DNA of 64,000 nt from the NCBI RefSeq assembly GCF_040719375.1, contig NZ_JBFDTP010000001.1, positions 1,302,001 to 1,366,000 of the forward strand, given 5' to 3'. Below are positions 26,454 to 34,505 of the stretch, piece by piece. The stretch is from Clostridium sp. AN503. GTDB lineage: Bacteria; Bacillota; Clostridia; Lachnospirales; Lachnospiraceae. Both the position numbers and the translations under genes were made by a program. Every line of letters begins with the position of its first letter. Within the stretch, counting starts at the first letter, position 1. The notes under the pieces were generated by a model, which saw nothing but the letters and a program-made list of their open reading frames with translations, made no database searches and was not told the DNA's origin.

Positions 26454-27524
26454 ATGAAGAAAAGATGGGGAGGCGCCGGCCTTGTGCTGGCTGGATGCAT
26501 GGTCATGTCCATGGCCTGCGGGTATTATGAGAGCAGGGAGCCAGAGGCCGGTGAGGAATCAAAACAGTTAAATTGGAACGTGCCCATGGAAAAGGACGGC
26601 AAGATACTTCTGCGTCTTGCCAATAACCAGAAGCCGGATCATCCCGCTTCGGAGGCCTGCGATTATTTTGCAGGCCTGGTCAGAGAGCGCACGGACGACC
26701 GGATCCAGATCCGGGTCTATCACTCAGCGGCTCTCGGGAGTGAGGCGGAAACCGTAAAAGAAGTGGAATACGGTTCCATCGATATGGCGCGGGTATCCAT
26801 AGCTCTTTTAGCCGGTTACAATCAGGAGCTTTTAGCACTTCAGATGCCTTATCTATACGAAGATGAAGCACATATGTGGCGTGTCCTTGACAGCAGCCTG
26901 GGAGACCGGTATTTAAGATCCATGGAGGAAAAAGGGATGGAGGGCCTGTGCTGGTACGGGGCAGGAGCCAGGAACTTTTACACTTCCGCCAGGGAGATCA
27001 AGTCGCTTTCGGATCTGAACAATATGAGGATCCGGGTCCAGGAGAGCAGTTTTATGATGGATGTGATTGGCGCCCTGGGAGCGATCCCTGTGGACCTGCC
27101 CTATGAAGATGTGAGAGATGCACTGAAAAAGGGCGAGATCGATGGAGCTGAAAATAATTTCGCCAGCTATGCCAGCGCGGGACATTACCATGAAGCGCCC
27201 TATATGATCATGGATGAGCATGTGAGGGTTCCGGAAATGGTCATCATGAACTGCCGTGTGCTGGAAAAGTTGAGCCCTGAGGATCAGGCGATCATCCGCC
27301 AGGCTGCGTCAGAGTCCTCCATAAAGCAGAGGGAGCTGTGGGCGGAATACGAGAAGGAGCAGTGGGATGTGCTTAAAAAGGCAGGCGTGCATGTCATTGA
27401 TCCGGGAGATAAGGATGCGTTCCGGCATATGGTCCAGCCTATCTATGATATGTACGGCGCGCCTTATGAGGACATTCTCACGCAGATACGGCAGATGGGG
27501 AGAGCGGGGGATCAGCGGCATTGA
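26454..27524 (+). CDS. TRAP-type substrate-binding lipoprotein without transporter partners
   Basis: This 356-residue protein of the DctP family has an N-terminal lipid signal (candidate Cys15 or Cys22) and the family core LRLANNQKPDHPASEACDYF with a RIRVQESSFMMDVIGALGAI segment that binds the substrate carboxylate. It starts one base after the response regulator stop and has no DctQ or DctM gene beside it. It may act as the extracellular sensor for the two-component system rather than for transport. A complete TRAP system is encoded elsewhere (43493-46454). Confidence 0.85.
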   Translation: MKKRWGGAGLVLAGCMVMSMACGYYESREPEAGEESKQLNWNVPMEKDGKILLRLANNQKPDHPASEACDYFAGLVRERTDDRIQIRVYHSAALGSEAETVKEVEYGSIDMARVSIALLAGYNQELLALQMPYLYEDEAHMWRVLDSSLGDRYLRSMEEKGMEGLCWYGAGARNFYTSAREIKSLSDLNNMRIRVQESSFMMDVIGALGAIPVDLPYEDVRDALKKGEIDGAENNFASYASAGHYHEAPYMIMDEHVRVPEMVIMNCRVLEKLSPEDQAIIRQAASESSIKQRELWAEYEKEQWDVLKKAGVHVIDPGDKDAFRHMVQPIYDMYGAPYEDILTQIRQMGRAGDQRH

Positions 27525-27565
27525 TTTCACAAGCATTAATTTCCGCAGCATTGTGGCAAATAGCC

Positions 27566-27594
27566 TTGACATTCAATTCCAGCTCACTTATAAT
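27566..27594 (+). promoter_or_regulatory. glpK promoter
   Basis: TTGACA (27566-27571) and TATAAT (27589-27594) are exactly 17 bases apart, a consensus promoter. It lies upstream of the hairpin at 27622-27666, which therefore acts inside the glpK leader rather than only as terminator of the preceding gene. Confidence 0.8.
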
Positions 27595-27666
27595 TTAAAT
27601 CAGAAAATGCCTAAGAGAATGAGAGCAGGGTGGAAACGGGAGACCGCTATGCCCTGCTCTTTTTTT
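27595..27666 (+). promoter_or_regulatory. glpK leader with terminator hairpin (GlpP antitermination site, predicted)
   Basis: The leader carries AGAGCAGGG (27622-27630) pairing with CCCTGCTCT (27652-27660), then seven T. The 5' side contains GAGCAGGGTGGAAACGGGAG, related to sequence in two other leaders of this window at 29417 and 38386. In Bacillus, GlpP bound to glycerol-3-phosphate prevents termination in such leaders; GlpP is encoded at 37780-38355. The link is inference. Confidence 0.65.
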
Positions 27667-27756
27667 ATGGCGCTGCTTTAGGATCAGATCATGGGATCCT
27701 ATGCGGGGGTGCGTCATGCGAAGGCCAACAAATTAAAATTCAAGGGGGATAAGACA

Positions 27757-29262
27757 ATGGGCAGATATGTAATGGCATTGGACCAGGGGACCACAAGCTC
27801 AAGATGCATCCTGTTTGACGAACAGGGAGCCATCTGCAGTGTAGCGCAGAAGGAATTTACACAGATTTTTCCACAGCCCGGATGGGTGGAGCACAATCCG
27901 ATGGAGATATGGTCGTCGCAGCTTTCGGTGATCATGGAGGCCATGGGCAAGATCGGCGCCCACTACAGTGATGTGGCCGCCATCGGTATCACGAACCAGC
28001 GTGAGACCACGATCGTGTGGGACCGCGATACGGGAGAGCCAGTCTACAACGCGATCGTGTGGCAGTGCCGCAGGACTTCGGACCGGATCGAACAGCTCAA
28101 GATGGACGGTATGGAGCAGACCATCGTGGACAAGACAGGGCTGATCCCTGACGCGTATTTTTCGGGCAGCAAGATCGAGTGGATCCTGGATCACGTGGAG
28201 GGCGCCAGGGAGCGCGCAGCGCGTGGGGATCTGCTGTTCGGCACGGTGGATACCTGGCTGATCTGGAACCTGACCAAGGGCTGCATCCATGTGACCGACT
28301 ATACCAACGCTTCCAGGACCATGCTGTTTGATATCCACAGGAAGTGCTGGGACGATGAGATCCTTGACTATTTCCGGATACCCAAATCCATGCTGCCGGA
28401 TGTGAAGCCGTCCAGCTGCGTTTACGGCTATACCTCTGCGGATGTGATGGGCGGGAAGATCCCGATCGCCGGAGCGGCAGGAGACCAGCAGGCGGCGTTG
28501 TTTGGACAGTGCTGTTTTGAAGAGGGGCAGGTAAAGAATACATACGGTACAGGCTGCTTTATGCTGATGAATACAGGAAGTACGGCGGTGAAGTCTACCC
28601 ATGGCCTGCTGACCACCATTGCAGCAAGCACCAAGGACGAGGGCGTCCAGTACGCGCTGGAGGGAAGCGTCTTTGTGGCGGGAGCTGCGGTCCAGTGGCT
28701 CCGGGATGAGATGCGCATGGTGCGCTCCGCGTCTCAGACAGAAGAATACTGCATGGCGGTAGAGGACACAGGCGGAGTGTATCTGGTGCCTGCCTTTGCG
28801 GGACTGGGAGCGCCCTACTGGGATCAGTACGCCAGAGGCACGATCGTGGGCGTGACCCGGGGAACCAGCAAGGAGCAGTTTATCCGTGCGACCGTGGAGT
28901 CCATGGCCTATCAGGTATCGGATCTTTTAGACGCCATGAGGCAGGATTCCGGCATCGACCTAAAGCAGCTCAAGGTGGACGGTGGGGCCTGCGCCAACAA
29001 TTTCCTGATGCAGTTCCAGGCGGATATCCTTGGGACCACCATCGAGCGCCCGGAGTGTATTGAGACCACGGCGTTGGGAGCAGCCTATCTTGCCGGTCTT
29101 GCCATCGGCTACTGGAAGGACAAGGCGGAGATCCGCAAGAACTGGAGCGTGCAGAGGACCTTTGAGAATCAGATGGACGAAAAGCGCCGGGAGCAGCTTG
29201 TGAAGGGCTGGAGACGTGCGATCCGGTGCGCGTTGTTCTGGGCTCAGGAGGAGAATAATTAA
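27757..29262 (+). CDS. glpK: Glycerol kinase
   Basis: It converts glycerol and ATP to glycerol-3-phosphate. The 501-residue protein has canonical glycerol kinase motifs: ALDQGTTSSRCILFD at the N-terminus, GITNQRETTIVWDRDTGEP near residue 75, and the FGGY signature in the KVDGGACANNFLMQFQADI segment. The frame opens 22 codons upstream, but MGRYVMALDQ at 27757 has a GGGGGAT site. No glpF lies next to it. The leader with hairpin suggests control by GlpP. Confidence 0.95.
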   Translation: MGRYVMALDQGTTSSRCILFDEQGAICSVAQKEFTQIFPQPGWVEHNPMEIWSSQLSVIMEAMGKIGAHYSDVAAIGITNQRETTIVWDRDTGEPVYNAIVWQCRRTSDRIEQLKMDGMEQTIVDKTGLIPDAYFSGSKIEWILDHVEGARERAARGDLLFGTVDTWLIWNLTKGCIHVTDYTNASRTMLFDIHRKCWDDEILDYFRIPKSMLPDVKPSSCVYGYTSADVMGGKIPIAGAAGDQQAALFGQCCFEEGQVKNTYGTGCFMLMNTGSTAVKSTHGLLTTIAASTKDEGVQYALEGSVFVAGAAVQWLRDEMRMVRSASQTEEYCMAVEDTGGVYLVPAFAGLGAPYWDQYARGTIVGVTRGTSKEQFIRATVESMAYQVSDLLDAMRQDSGIDLKQLKVDGGACANNFLMQFQADILGTTIERPECIETTALGAAYLAGLAIGYWKDKAEIRKNWSVQRTFENQMDEKRREQLVKGWRRAIRCALFWAQEENN

Positions 29263-29353
29263 CAGGAAAGAGGGCTGACCAGCGCATATTGCATCAGTTG
29301 CAACACGCCGTCAAACTGTCAAAAAAATAACAGGGAAGTATCATCGAAAATTC

Positions 29354-29383
29354 TTGACAACAGGTACTTTAGTGTGATAGCAT
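29354..29383 (+). promoter_or_regulatory. Predicted promoter of the second glpA operon
   Basis: TTGACA (29354-29359) followed after 18 bases by TAGCAT (29378-29383), with TGTGA just before the -10. The transcript would begin near 29390, about 200 bases ahead of the gene. Confidence 0.5.
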
Positions 29384-29399
29384 CAAGATAGTTTCATAT

Positions 29400-29485
29400 A
29401 GAACCTTTGAGATGACAGAGTAAGGTGTGAATGCGGAGCAATCCGTATTTTCTCCTTGCTCTTTTTTTATCCATTGGAAATAATC
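29400..29485 (+). promoter_or_regulatory. glpA leader with terminator hairpin (GlpP antitermination site, predicted)
   Basis: AGAGTAAGG (29417-29425) pairs with CCTTGCTCT (29454-29462) with one G-T pair, followed by seven T. The core AGAGTAAGGTGTGAATGCGG aligns with the glpK leader core, and the bases after the T-run (CCATTGGAAA) recur in the leader at 38447. The region 29263-29589 contains no gene; the rest of it is untranslated leader. Confidence 0.6.
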
Positions 29486-29589
29486 ACCTTGGGATAAAAC
29501 GTTCCGCCCGGCAGTGAAAGAGACTGGCAGCGGGCGCTCTGGTCATCTTACAGGAGATACGTGATATCAGGAGATGGAGGGAGAAGAAC

Positions 29590-31026
29590 ATGAGAAACTT
29601 AAGTTACGATGCAGTGATCATCGGCGGCGGCGTGGTCGGATGTGCGATCGCCAGGGAGCTTTCCCGCTATGATATGCAGATCTGTGTTTTGGAGAAGGAG
29701 GAGGACGTCTGCTCCGGCACATCCAAAGCCAACAGTGCGATCGTCCATGCGGGGCACGATGCAGAGACAGGTTCCTTCAAAGCGCGTTTCAACCTGGAAG
29801 GAAACCGGATGATGGGACCGCTTTCCAAAGAACTGGATTTTGAGTTTGTGAGAAATGGTTCTCTGGTCCTTTGCTTTGATGAAGCAGACAGACCGGCTCT
29901 GGAGGCATTGTATAGAAAAGGCGTGGCAAACGGCGTTCCGGAGCTGTCCATTATATCCGGTGATGAGGTGCGTGCATTGGAACCGAATGTATCCGATACG
30001 GTAGTTGCAGCTCTTTATGCAAAGACCGGCGGAATCGTATGTCCCTTTGGCTTGACGATTGCCCTGGCAGAGAATGCCTGTGACAACGGCGTCGAGTTCT
30101 CCTTCCTGACCCAGGTAGAAAATATTGAGAAAAAAGACGGAGGCTACTGCCTCACAACCAACAAAGGAACCGTCCAGGCGAAGTATGTGATCAACGCAGC
30201 CGGGGTTTACGCCGACAAGTTCCACAACATGGTCAGTGAAAAGAAGATCCACATCACAGCCAGAAAAGGCGAGTACTGCCTGCTTGACAAAGAGGCCGGC
30301 GGTCATGTATCCCACACGATCTTCCAGCTTCCGGGCGTTATGGGAAAAGGCGTTTTAGTAACTCCTACAGTCCACGGGAATCTGCTGACCGGACCGACCG
30401 CAGTGGACATCGATGACAAAGATGCAGTGGCAACCACCGCATCCGGTCTTGCAGAGATCATGGAAAAGGCAGTGAACGGGGTGAAAAATGTTCCGTTCCG
30501 TCAGGTGATCACCTCCTTCGCGGGGCTGCGCGCCCATGAGGACAGCGACGATTTCATCATCGGGGAGCCAGAGGATGCGCCGGGATTCTTTGACGCGGCG
30601 GGAATCGAATCTCCGGGCCTTTCCAGCGCTCCGGCCATCGGCGTATACATAGCAGAGCATGTGGCAGAAGCGGCGGGAGCCGACAAGAAAGCAGACTGGA
30701 ACGGGACCCGCAAAGGTTTTGTGCGTCCGGAGCAGATGAGTAAAGAGGAGCGGGCAGCTCTGATCAAGGAGAACCCGGCTTACGGCACCATCATCTGCCG
30801 CTGTGAAGGCGTGAGCGAAGGCGAGATCGTGGATTCGATCAACCGTACCCTGGGAGCCACCTCCTTAGACGGGATCAAGCGCAGGGTGCGTCAGGGAATG
30901 GGACGCTGCCAGGCGGGATTTTGTACGCCGAGGACCATGGAGATCCTGGCGCGGGAACGCCACATGACGATGGAAGAAATCTGCAAAAATGCACCCGGTT
31001 CCGAGATGGTCACCGGTCAGAAATAG
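29590..31026 (+). CDS. glpA: Anaerobic glycerol-3-phosphate dehydrogenase-like GlpA with BFD-type [2Fe-2S] domain
   Basis: This 478-residue FAD enzyme has the N-terminal motif AVIIGGGVVGCAIARELSRY, a conserved SKANSAIVHAGHD flavin-binding stretch near residue 46, and C-terminal CRCEG with GRCQAGFC cysteine pairs of the BFD-like domain. Unlike the first copy at 3928 it has no BON-like extension. Position after glpK and the leader element supports oxidation of glycerol-3-phosphate to dihydroxyacetone phosphate. The AAGAACATG start follows GGAGGGAG. Confidence 0.88.
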   Translation: MRNLSYDAVIIGGGVVGCAIARELSRYDMQICVLEKEEDVCSGTSKANSAIVHAGHDAETGSFKARFNLEGNRMMGPLSKELDFEFVRNGSLVLCFDEADRPALEALYRKGVANGVPELSIISGDEVRALEPNVSDTVVAALYAKTGGIVCPFGLTIALAENACDNGVEFSFLTQVENIEKKDGGYCLTTNKGTVQAKYVINAAGVYADKFHNMVSEKKIHITARKGEYCLLDKEAGGHVSHTIFQLPGVMGKGVLVTPTVHGNLLTGPTAVDIDDKDAVATTASGLAEIMEKAVNGVKNVPFRQVITSFAGLRAHEDSDDFIIGEPEDAPGFFDAAGIESPGLSSAPAIGVYIAEHVAEAAGADKKADWNGTRKGFVRPEQMSKEERAALIKENPAYGTIICRCEGVSEGEIVDSINRTLGATSLDGIKRRVRQGMGRCQAGFCTPRTMEILARERHMTMEEICKNAPGSEMVTGQK

Positions 31027-31038
31027 GAGGGCAGCGAT

Positions 31039-32325
31039 ATGACAGAGCATGATATTGTAATAATCGGAGGAGGCCCTGCGGGCCTTGCGGCAGCAGCAGC
31101 GGCAAGAAAAGCGGGAATCGAAGATATCCTGATCCTGGAGCGCGACGGCTGCCTCGGCGGAATCTTGAACCAGTGTATCCACAATGGTTTTGGCCTTCAC
31201 ACCTTTAAAGAAGAACTGACGGGACCAGAGTATGCGGCCCGCTATATCGAGATGGTGGAGGCAGAGAAGATCCCATATAAGCTGAATACCATGGTCATTG
31301 ATATCAACAAAGACAAAGAAGTGACAGTGATCAACCGGGAGGACGGCTTGACCACCATCAAGGCGAAAGCCATCATCCTGGCTATGGGATGCCGGGAAAG
31401 GCCACGCGGCGCCTTGAACATCCCGGGTTACCGTCCGGCAGGTATCTATTCCGCAGGAACCGCGCAGCGCCTGATGAACATTGAAGGCTATGTGGTAGGC
31501 AAAGAGGTCGTGATACTTGGCTCCGGCGATATCGGCCTGATCATGGCGAGAAGGATGACGTTAGAGGGTGCAAAGGTAAAGGTAGTGGCAGAACTGATGC
31601 CCTATTCCGGCGGCCTCAAGCGGAATATCGTTCAGTGTCTTGACGACTACGGGATCCCGCTGAAGCTGAGCCATACAGTTGTAGATATCCAGGGCAAGGA
31701 GCGGGTGACCGGCGTGACCATCGCCCAGGTAGACGAGAACCGCAGACCGATCCCGGGGACTGAGGAGTTCTACAGCTGTGACACGCTTCTGCTTTCCGTA
31801 GGCCTGATCCCGGAGAATGAGCTGAGCAAGAACATCGGCGTCGCCATGAACCGCGTGACCTCCGGACCGGACGTCAACGACAGGCTGGAAACCAGCGCCG
31901 AGGGCGTTTTTGCCTGCGGCAACGTGCTCCATGTGCATGATCTGGTGGACTATGTATCAGAGGAGGCGTCCCTTGCAGGGGTGAATGCGGCTGCCTACGT
32001 GAAGGCGTCTGCCGAGAGTGAGACTGTAGAACATGCGGCAGATGCAGGCCATGTAGTTAAGCTGTCTGCCGAGAACGGGGTGCGCTATACGGTTCCGCAG
32101 ACTCTGGATGTGGAGAATATGAAGGACCAGATCACCGTTCGTTTCCGTGTGGCTGATGTGTATAAAGACCGTTATATCAGCGTTTATTATGACGGGGAGC
32201 GCATCGCACACCGGAAGAAAAAAGTGCTGGCGCCCGGCGAGATGGAGCAGGTAACCCTAAAGAAGGACAGCTTCAAGGATTATCCGGACCTGGAAAAAAT
32301 CGTGATCTGTACGGAGGTGGAATAA
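31039..32325 (+). CDS. GlpB-like NAD(P)/FAD-dependent oxidoreductase
   Basis: This 428-residue flavoprotein is highly similar to 5691-6941, with IVIIGGGPAGLAAAAAARKA at the N-terminus, VILGSGDIGLIMARRMTLEG near residue 155 and VFACGNV near residue 293. It begins 12 bases after glpA and would pass electrons from GlpA to an acceptor. The C-terminal extension past residue 330 is more charged than in the first copy. Confidence 0.85.
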   Translation: MTEHDIVIIGGGPAGLAAAAAARKAGIEDILILERDGCLGGILNQCIHNGFGLHTFKEELTGPEYAARYIEMVEAEKIPYKLNTMVIDINKDKEVTVINREDGLTTIKAKAIILAMGCRERPRGALNIPGYRPAGIYSAGTAQRLMNIEGYVVGKEVVILGSGDIGLIMARRMTLEGAKVKVVAELMPYSGGLKRNIVQCLDDYGIPLKLSHTVVDIQGKERVTGVTIAQVDENRRPIPGTEEFYSCDTLLLSVGLIPENELSKNIGVAMNRVTSGPDVNDRLETSAEGVFACGNVLHVHDLVDYVSEEASLAGVNAAAYVKASAESETVEHAADAGHVVKLSAENGVRYTVPQTLDVENMKDQITVRFRVADVYKDRYISVYYDGERIAHRKKKVLAPGEMEQVTLKKDSFKDYPDLEKIVICTEVE

Positions 32326-32326
32326 G

Positions 32327-32688
32327 ATGGAAGTCAGAGAATTGATCTGTATCGGCTGCCCCTTGGCTGCCCGCTGACCGTCAGCCTGGACGGTGAGAAT
32401 ATAGAAGTGAAAGGAAATACGTGCAAACGCGGAGAAGACTATGCAAAGAAGGAAGTATTGAATCCCATGCGCATCGTCACCTCCACGGTCCGGGTGCTGG
32501 GAGGCATCGGAGAGATGGTGTCTGTAAAGACCAAATCGGATATCCCCAAAGGAAGCATCTTTGAGTGCATGAAGGAGATCCGCAGTGCGAAAGTGCAGGC
32601 GCCCGTAGCCATCGGAGATGTGATCATACCGGACTGCGCAGGAACCGGAGTTCCGGTGATCGCCACGAAGAATGTGGACGCAGAGTAA
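32327..32688 (+). pseudogene. DUF1667 protein with single-base frameshift
   Basis: The start ATG at 32327 reads MEVRELICIGCPLAAR and then stops at TGA. Adding one G after 32366 (GG to GGG) gives CIGCPLGCPLTVSLDGEN, which continues in frame to 32688 and restores 120 residues, the same length as the intact copy at 6944. Downstream motifs NTCKRGEDYAKKE and CAGTGVPV are conserved. Either an assembly error in a G-run or a recent inactivating mutation. Confidence 0.8.
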
Positions 32689-33428
32689 TCCGGAGTTTTA
32701 AAAAAGTAGGATTCACGAACCTGGGATTTTACACAGGTTTGCGAATCCTGCTTTTTTCTTACAGCATCCTCCGTCGGTTTTTCATAGGCGTACCGAATAA
32801 ACTCCATAACTGCCTCGCTGCGCCCGGTATAATCCAGCACCAGCAGGCAGTATCCGTCCTCCGCATAAGGTGTTCCGGCCAGGAACCGCGATTGACGTAG
32901 ATCCAGCAGACAGGCTTTTTCCTTACCGGTCCCGTCCCTCATAAAAGTCAGGTCATCCGACACAGACCCGGCCAGTTCCGGGGGCAGTAAGGATGTCAGG
33001 TCCCGCAGTACAAATGAACGCGCATAGTATTCTGCCAGTTCCCGGGGGACCACCAGGAAATCCAGCTCTTTTGCCGCCGTGTAGGCGATGATCTTGCTCT
33101 GGCTGGCGGCGTGATACTCCGTCCCGGACTCCAGATTTACAAAGAGAGAATCCTCAAAAGCGATCCGGTGTCCCCTGGGTGTATCGGCATAGACCGAGAA
33201 GTCCTCCATCAGCTCCTTTGCCGGAAATAAATTGTGTTCGTCATTGACAAAAAACCCCTGAAGGTCGATGGCCTGATGGCTCTGCCAGACAGTTTCTCCT
33301 ATATAATAAAGAAAAAGCACAGCCACGAACGCAATAAAGAACCAGCCCTTATAATAATCCAGAATATACCGGACTTTCTGTTTTCTGTTCAGACTATGAA
33401 ATACAGTATTCTTCTTATGATAGCTCAT
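32439..33428 (-). CDS. Membrane-anchored hypothetical protein; C-terminus probably frameshifted
   Basis: I do not recognise the family. The start chosen is MSYHKKNTVF at 33428. A single transmembrane segment (residues about 32-51) leaves the remainder outside the membrane, including acidic and Asp/Tyr-rich strands. The open frame runs through the terminator hairpin at 32700-32757 and into antisense of the DUF1667 gene, which is implausible. If the A-run at 32778-32782 has one base too many, the frame would end ...RYAYENRRRML at a TAA at 32759, immediately before the terminator. The real protein would then have about 222 residues. Confidence 0.6.
   Translation of the reverse strand: MSYHKKNTVFHSLNRKQKVRYILDYYKGWFFIAFVAVLFLYYIGETVWQSHQAIDLQGFFVNDEHNLFPAKELMEDFSVYADTPRGHRIAFEDSLFVNLESGTEYHAASQSKIIAYTAAKELDFLVVPRELAEYYARSFVLRDLTSLLPPELAGSVSDDLTFMRDGTGKEKACLLDLRQSRFLAGTPYAEDGYCLLVLDYTGRSEAVMEFIRYAYEKPTEDAVRKKQDSQTCVKSQVRESYFFKTPDYSASTFFVAITGTPVPAQSGMITSPMATGACTFALRISFMHSKMLPLGISDLVFTDTISPMPPSTRTVEVTMRMGFNTSFFA
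32700..32757. terminator. Bidirectional terminator
   Basis: AAAAAAGTAGGATTCAC plus GAACCTG (32700-32723) pairs with CAGGTTTGCGAATCCTGC followed by TTTTTT (32734-32757), with A-run on one side and T-run on the other. It serves both the glpA operon and the convergent gene. Confidence 0.8.
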
Positions 33429-33583
33429 GATAAATACCCCGATTTTACAAGAATTAAACAAAAACCTTTCTTTGATATTCTAGCATATCCGACAAAAAAA
33501 TGATATACTGATACATATGATCATGCAGTGATTTCGACACATTACACCAGTGGCAGAACGAACTATACCTAAGGAGGAATCAT

Positions 33584-34228
33584 ATGGCAAACTTTTATGG
33601 CCTTTTCAATCCGGAGAACCGCTTTTGGTCTTTCATGGAGAAAATCATGAATCTTTGTGTGCTGGGTTTTCTCTGGGCGCTGTTTTGCCTGCCGGTTGTG
33701 ACGGCGGGAGCTGCCACCTCCGCACTGTTTGCCTATACGCTGAAGCTGTCGGCCGATGAAGAAGGGTATGTTTGGAAAAGCTTTATCCGCAGCTTCCGCG
33801 AGAATTTCTGCCAGGCCACTGTGCTGTGGCTGGGAATGCTGGCTGGCGGCGGGATCCTGGCGCTGGATTTTTATATCTGCCGGTTTATCACGGTGGCGAG
33901 ACCGGTGAGGATGGCGCTTTTCTTTGCACTGATCAGCTTAAGCCTTGTCTATCTATTAACAATCCTTTATATATTTCCGCTGCTGGCGTTTTACCGGCTT
34001 TCCCTCAAAAAGATCGTGCCGCATGCATTTATTATGAGTATGGGGAATCTGTTTGTTTCCGTCACAATCCTTGTAATTTACGTACTTGCAGCGCTTTTGA
34101 CCAGCTTTAGCCCCCTGCTTTTTATGGTTTGGTTTGCGATTGCCAGTTTTTTTGCCTCCGGGTTTTTCAGGCATGTTTTTGAAAAATACCTGCCATCCGA
34201 GGAGGAAAGTGATGAAATTTTACAATAG
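33584..34228 (+). CDS. YesL/DUF624 membrane protein
   Basis: This 214-residue protein has about five to six transmembrane segments. The N-terminus NFYGLFNPENRFWSFMEKI and the LCLPVVTAG-like segment are typical of the DUF624 family, found next to carbohydrate ABC transporters in Firmicutes. The function is not established; a role in assembly or regulation of the following transporter is inferred from linkage. RBS AAGGAGG. Confidence 0.85.
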   Translation: MANFYGLFNPENRFWSFMEKIMNLCVLGFLWALFCLPVVTAGAATSALFAYTLKLSADEEGYVWKSFIRSFRENFCQATVLWLGMLAGGGILALDFYICRFITVARPVRMALFFALISLSLVYLLTILYIFPLLAFYRLSLKKIVPHAFIMSMGNLFVSVTILVIYVLAALLTSFSPLLFMVWFAIASFFASGFFRHVFEKYLPSEEESDEILQ

Positions 34229-34243
34229 AATGGAGGATAGATT

Positions 34244-34306
34244 GTGAAAAATAGAACAAACATACAAAAAAGAGCACGCAAAAAAGCCTGGAACTGGTTA
34301 AAATAA
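34244..34306 (+). CDS. Candidate 20-residue cationic peptide (speculative)
   Basis: A GTG with GGAGG seven bases upstream opens a frame of 20 codons ending in TAA: it contains many Lys/Arg, two Trp, and no acidic residue. It starts 15 bases after the YesL gene stop. The composition could reflect the A-rich DNA of this leader, so it may be chance; the ribosome site spacing is the main support. Confidence 0.25.
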   Translation: MKNRTNIQKRARKKAWNWLK

Positions 34307-34327
34307 ATAAAAAAACTCAAAAAAAGC

Positions 34328-34356
34328 TTGAAACTTCATCAGCTTTGTGATACGAT
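34328..34356 (+). promoter_or_regulatory. Predicted promoter of the Ugp-like operon
   Basis: TTGAAA (34328-34333) and TACGAT (34351-34356) are 17 bases apart. The leader to the gene at 34506 is about 140 bases; no recognised riboswitch was seen in it. Confidence 0.5.
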
Positions 34357-34505
34357 TGGTACATCGAAAAAATATTGTCTGCTGAGAGAAAATGAGATTA
34401 CAGCATATTGGTGATGTACAGGGATTGTATGTTTCCAGATATGGGGGTAATCTTTTTTTATTGCGTTTATACGCAGGCAAAATATCCTTGAAGGGAGAAT
34501 GGTTT

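Noticed and set aside
27622..27666. Hairpin read as the simple terminator of the binding-protein gene
   Set aside because: A consensus promoter lies between that gene and the hairpin, and the same layout recurs at glpA and the antiporter. It may end the upstream transcript as well, but its main place is in the leader.
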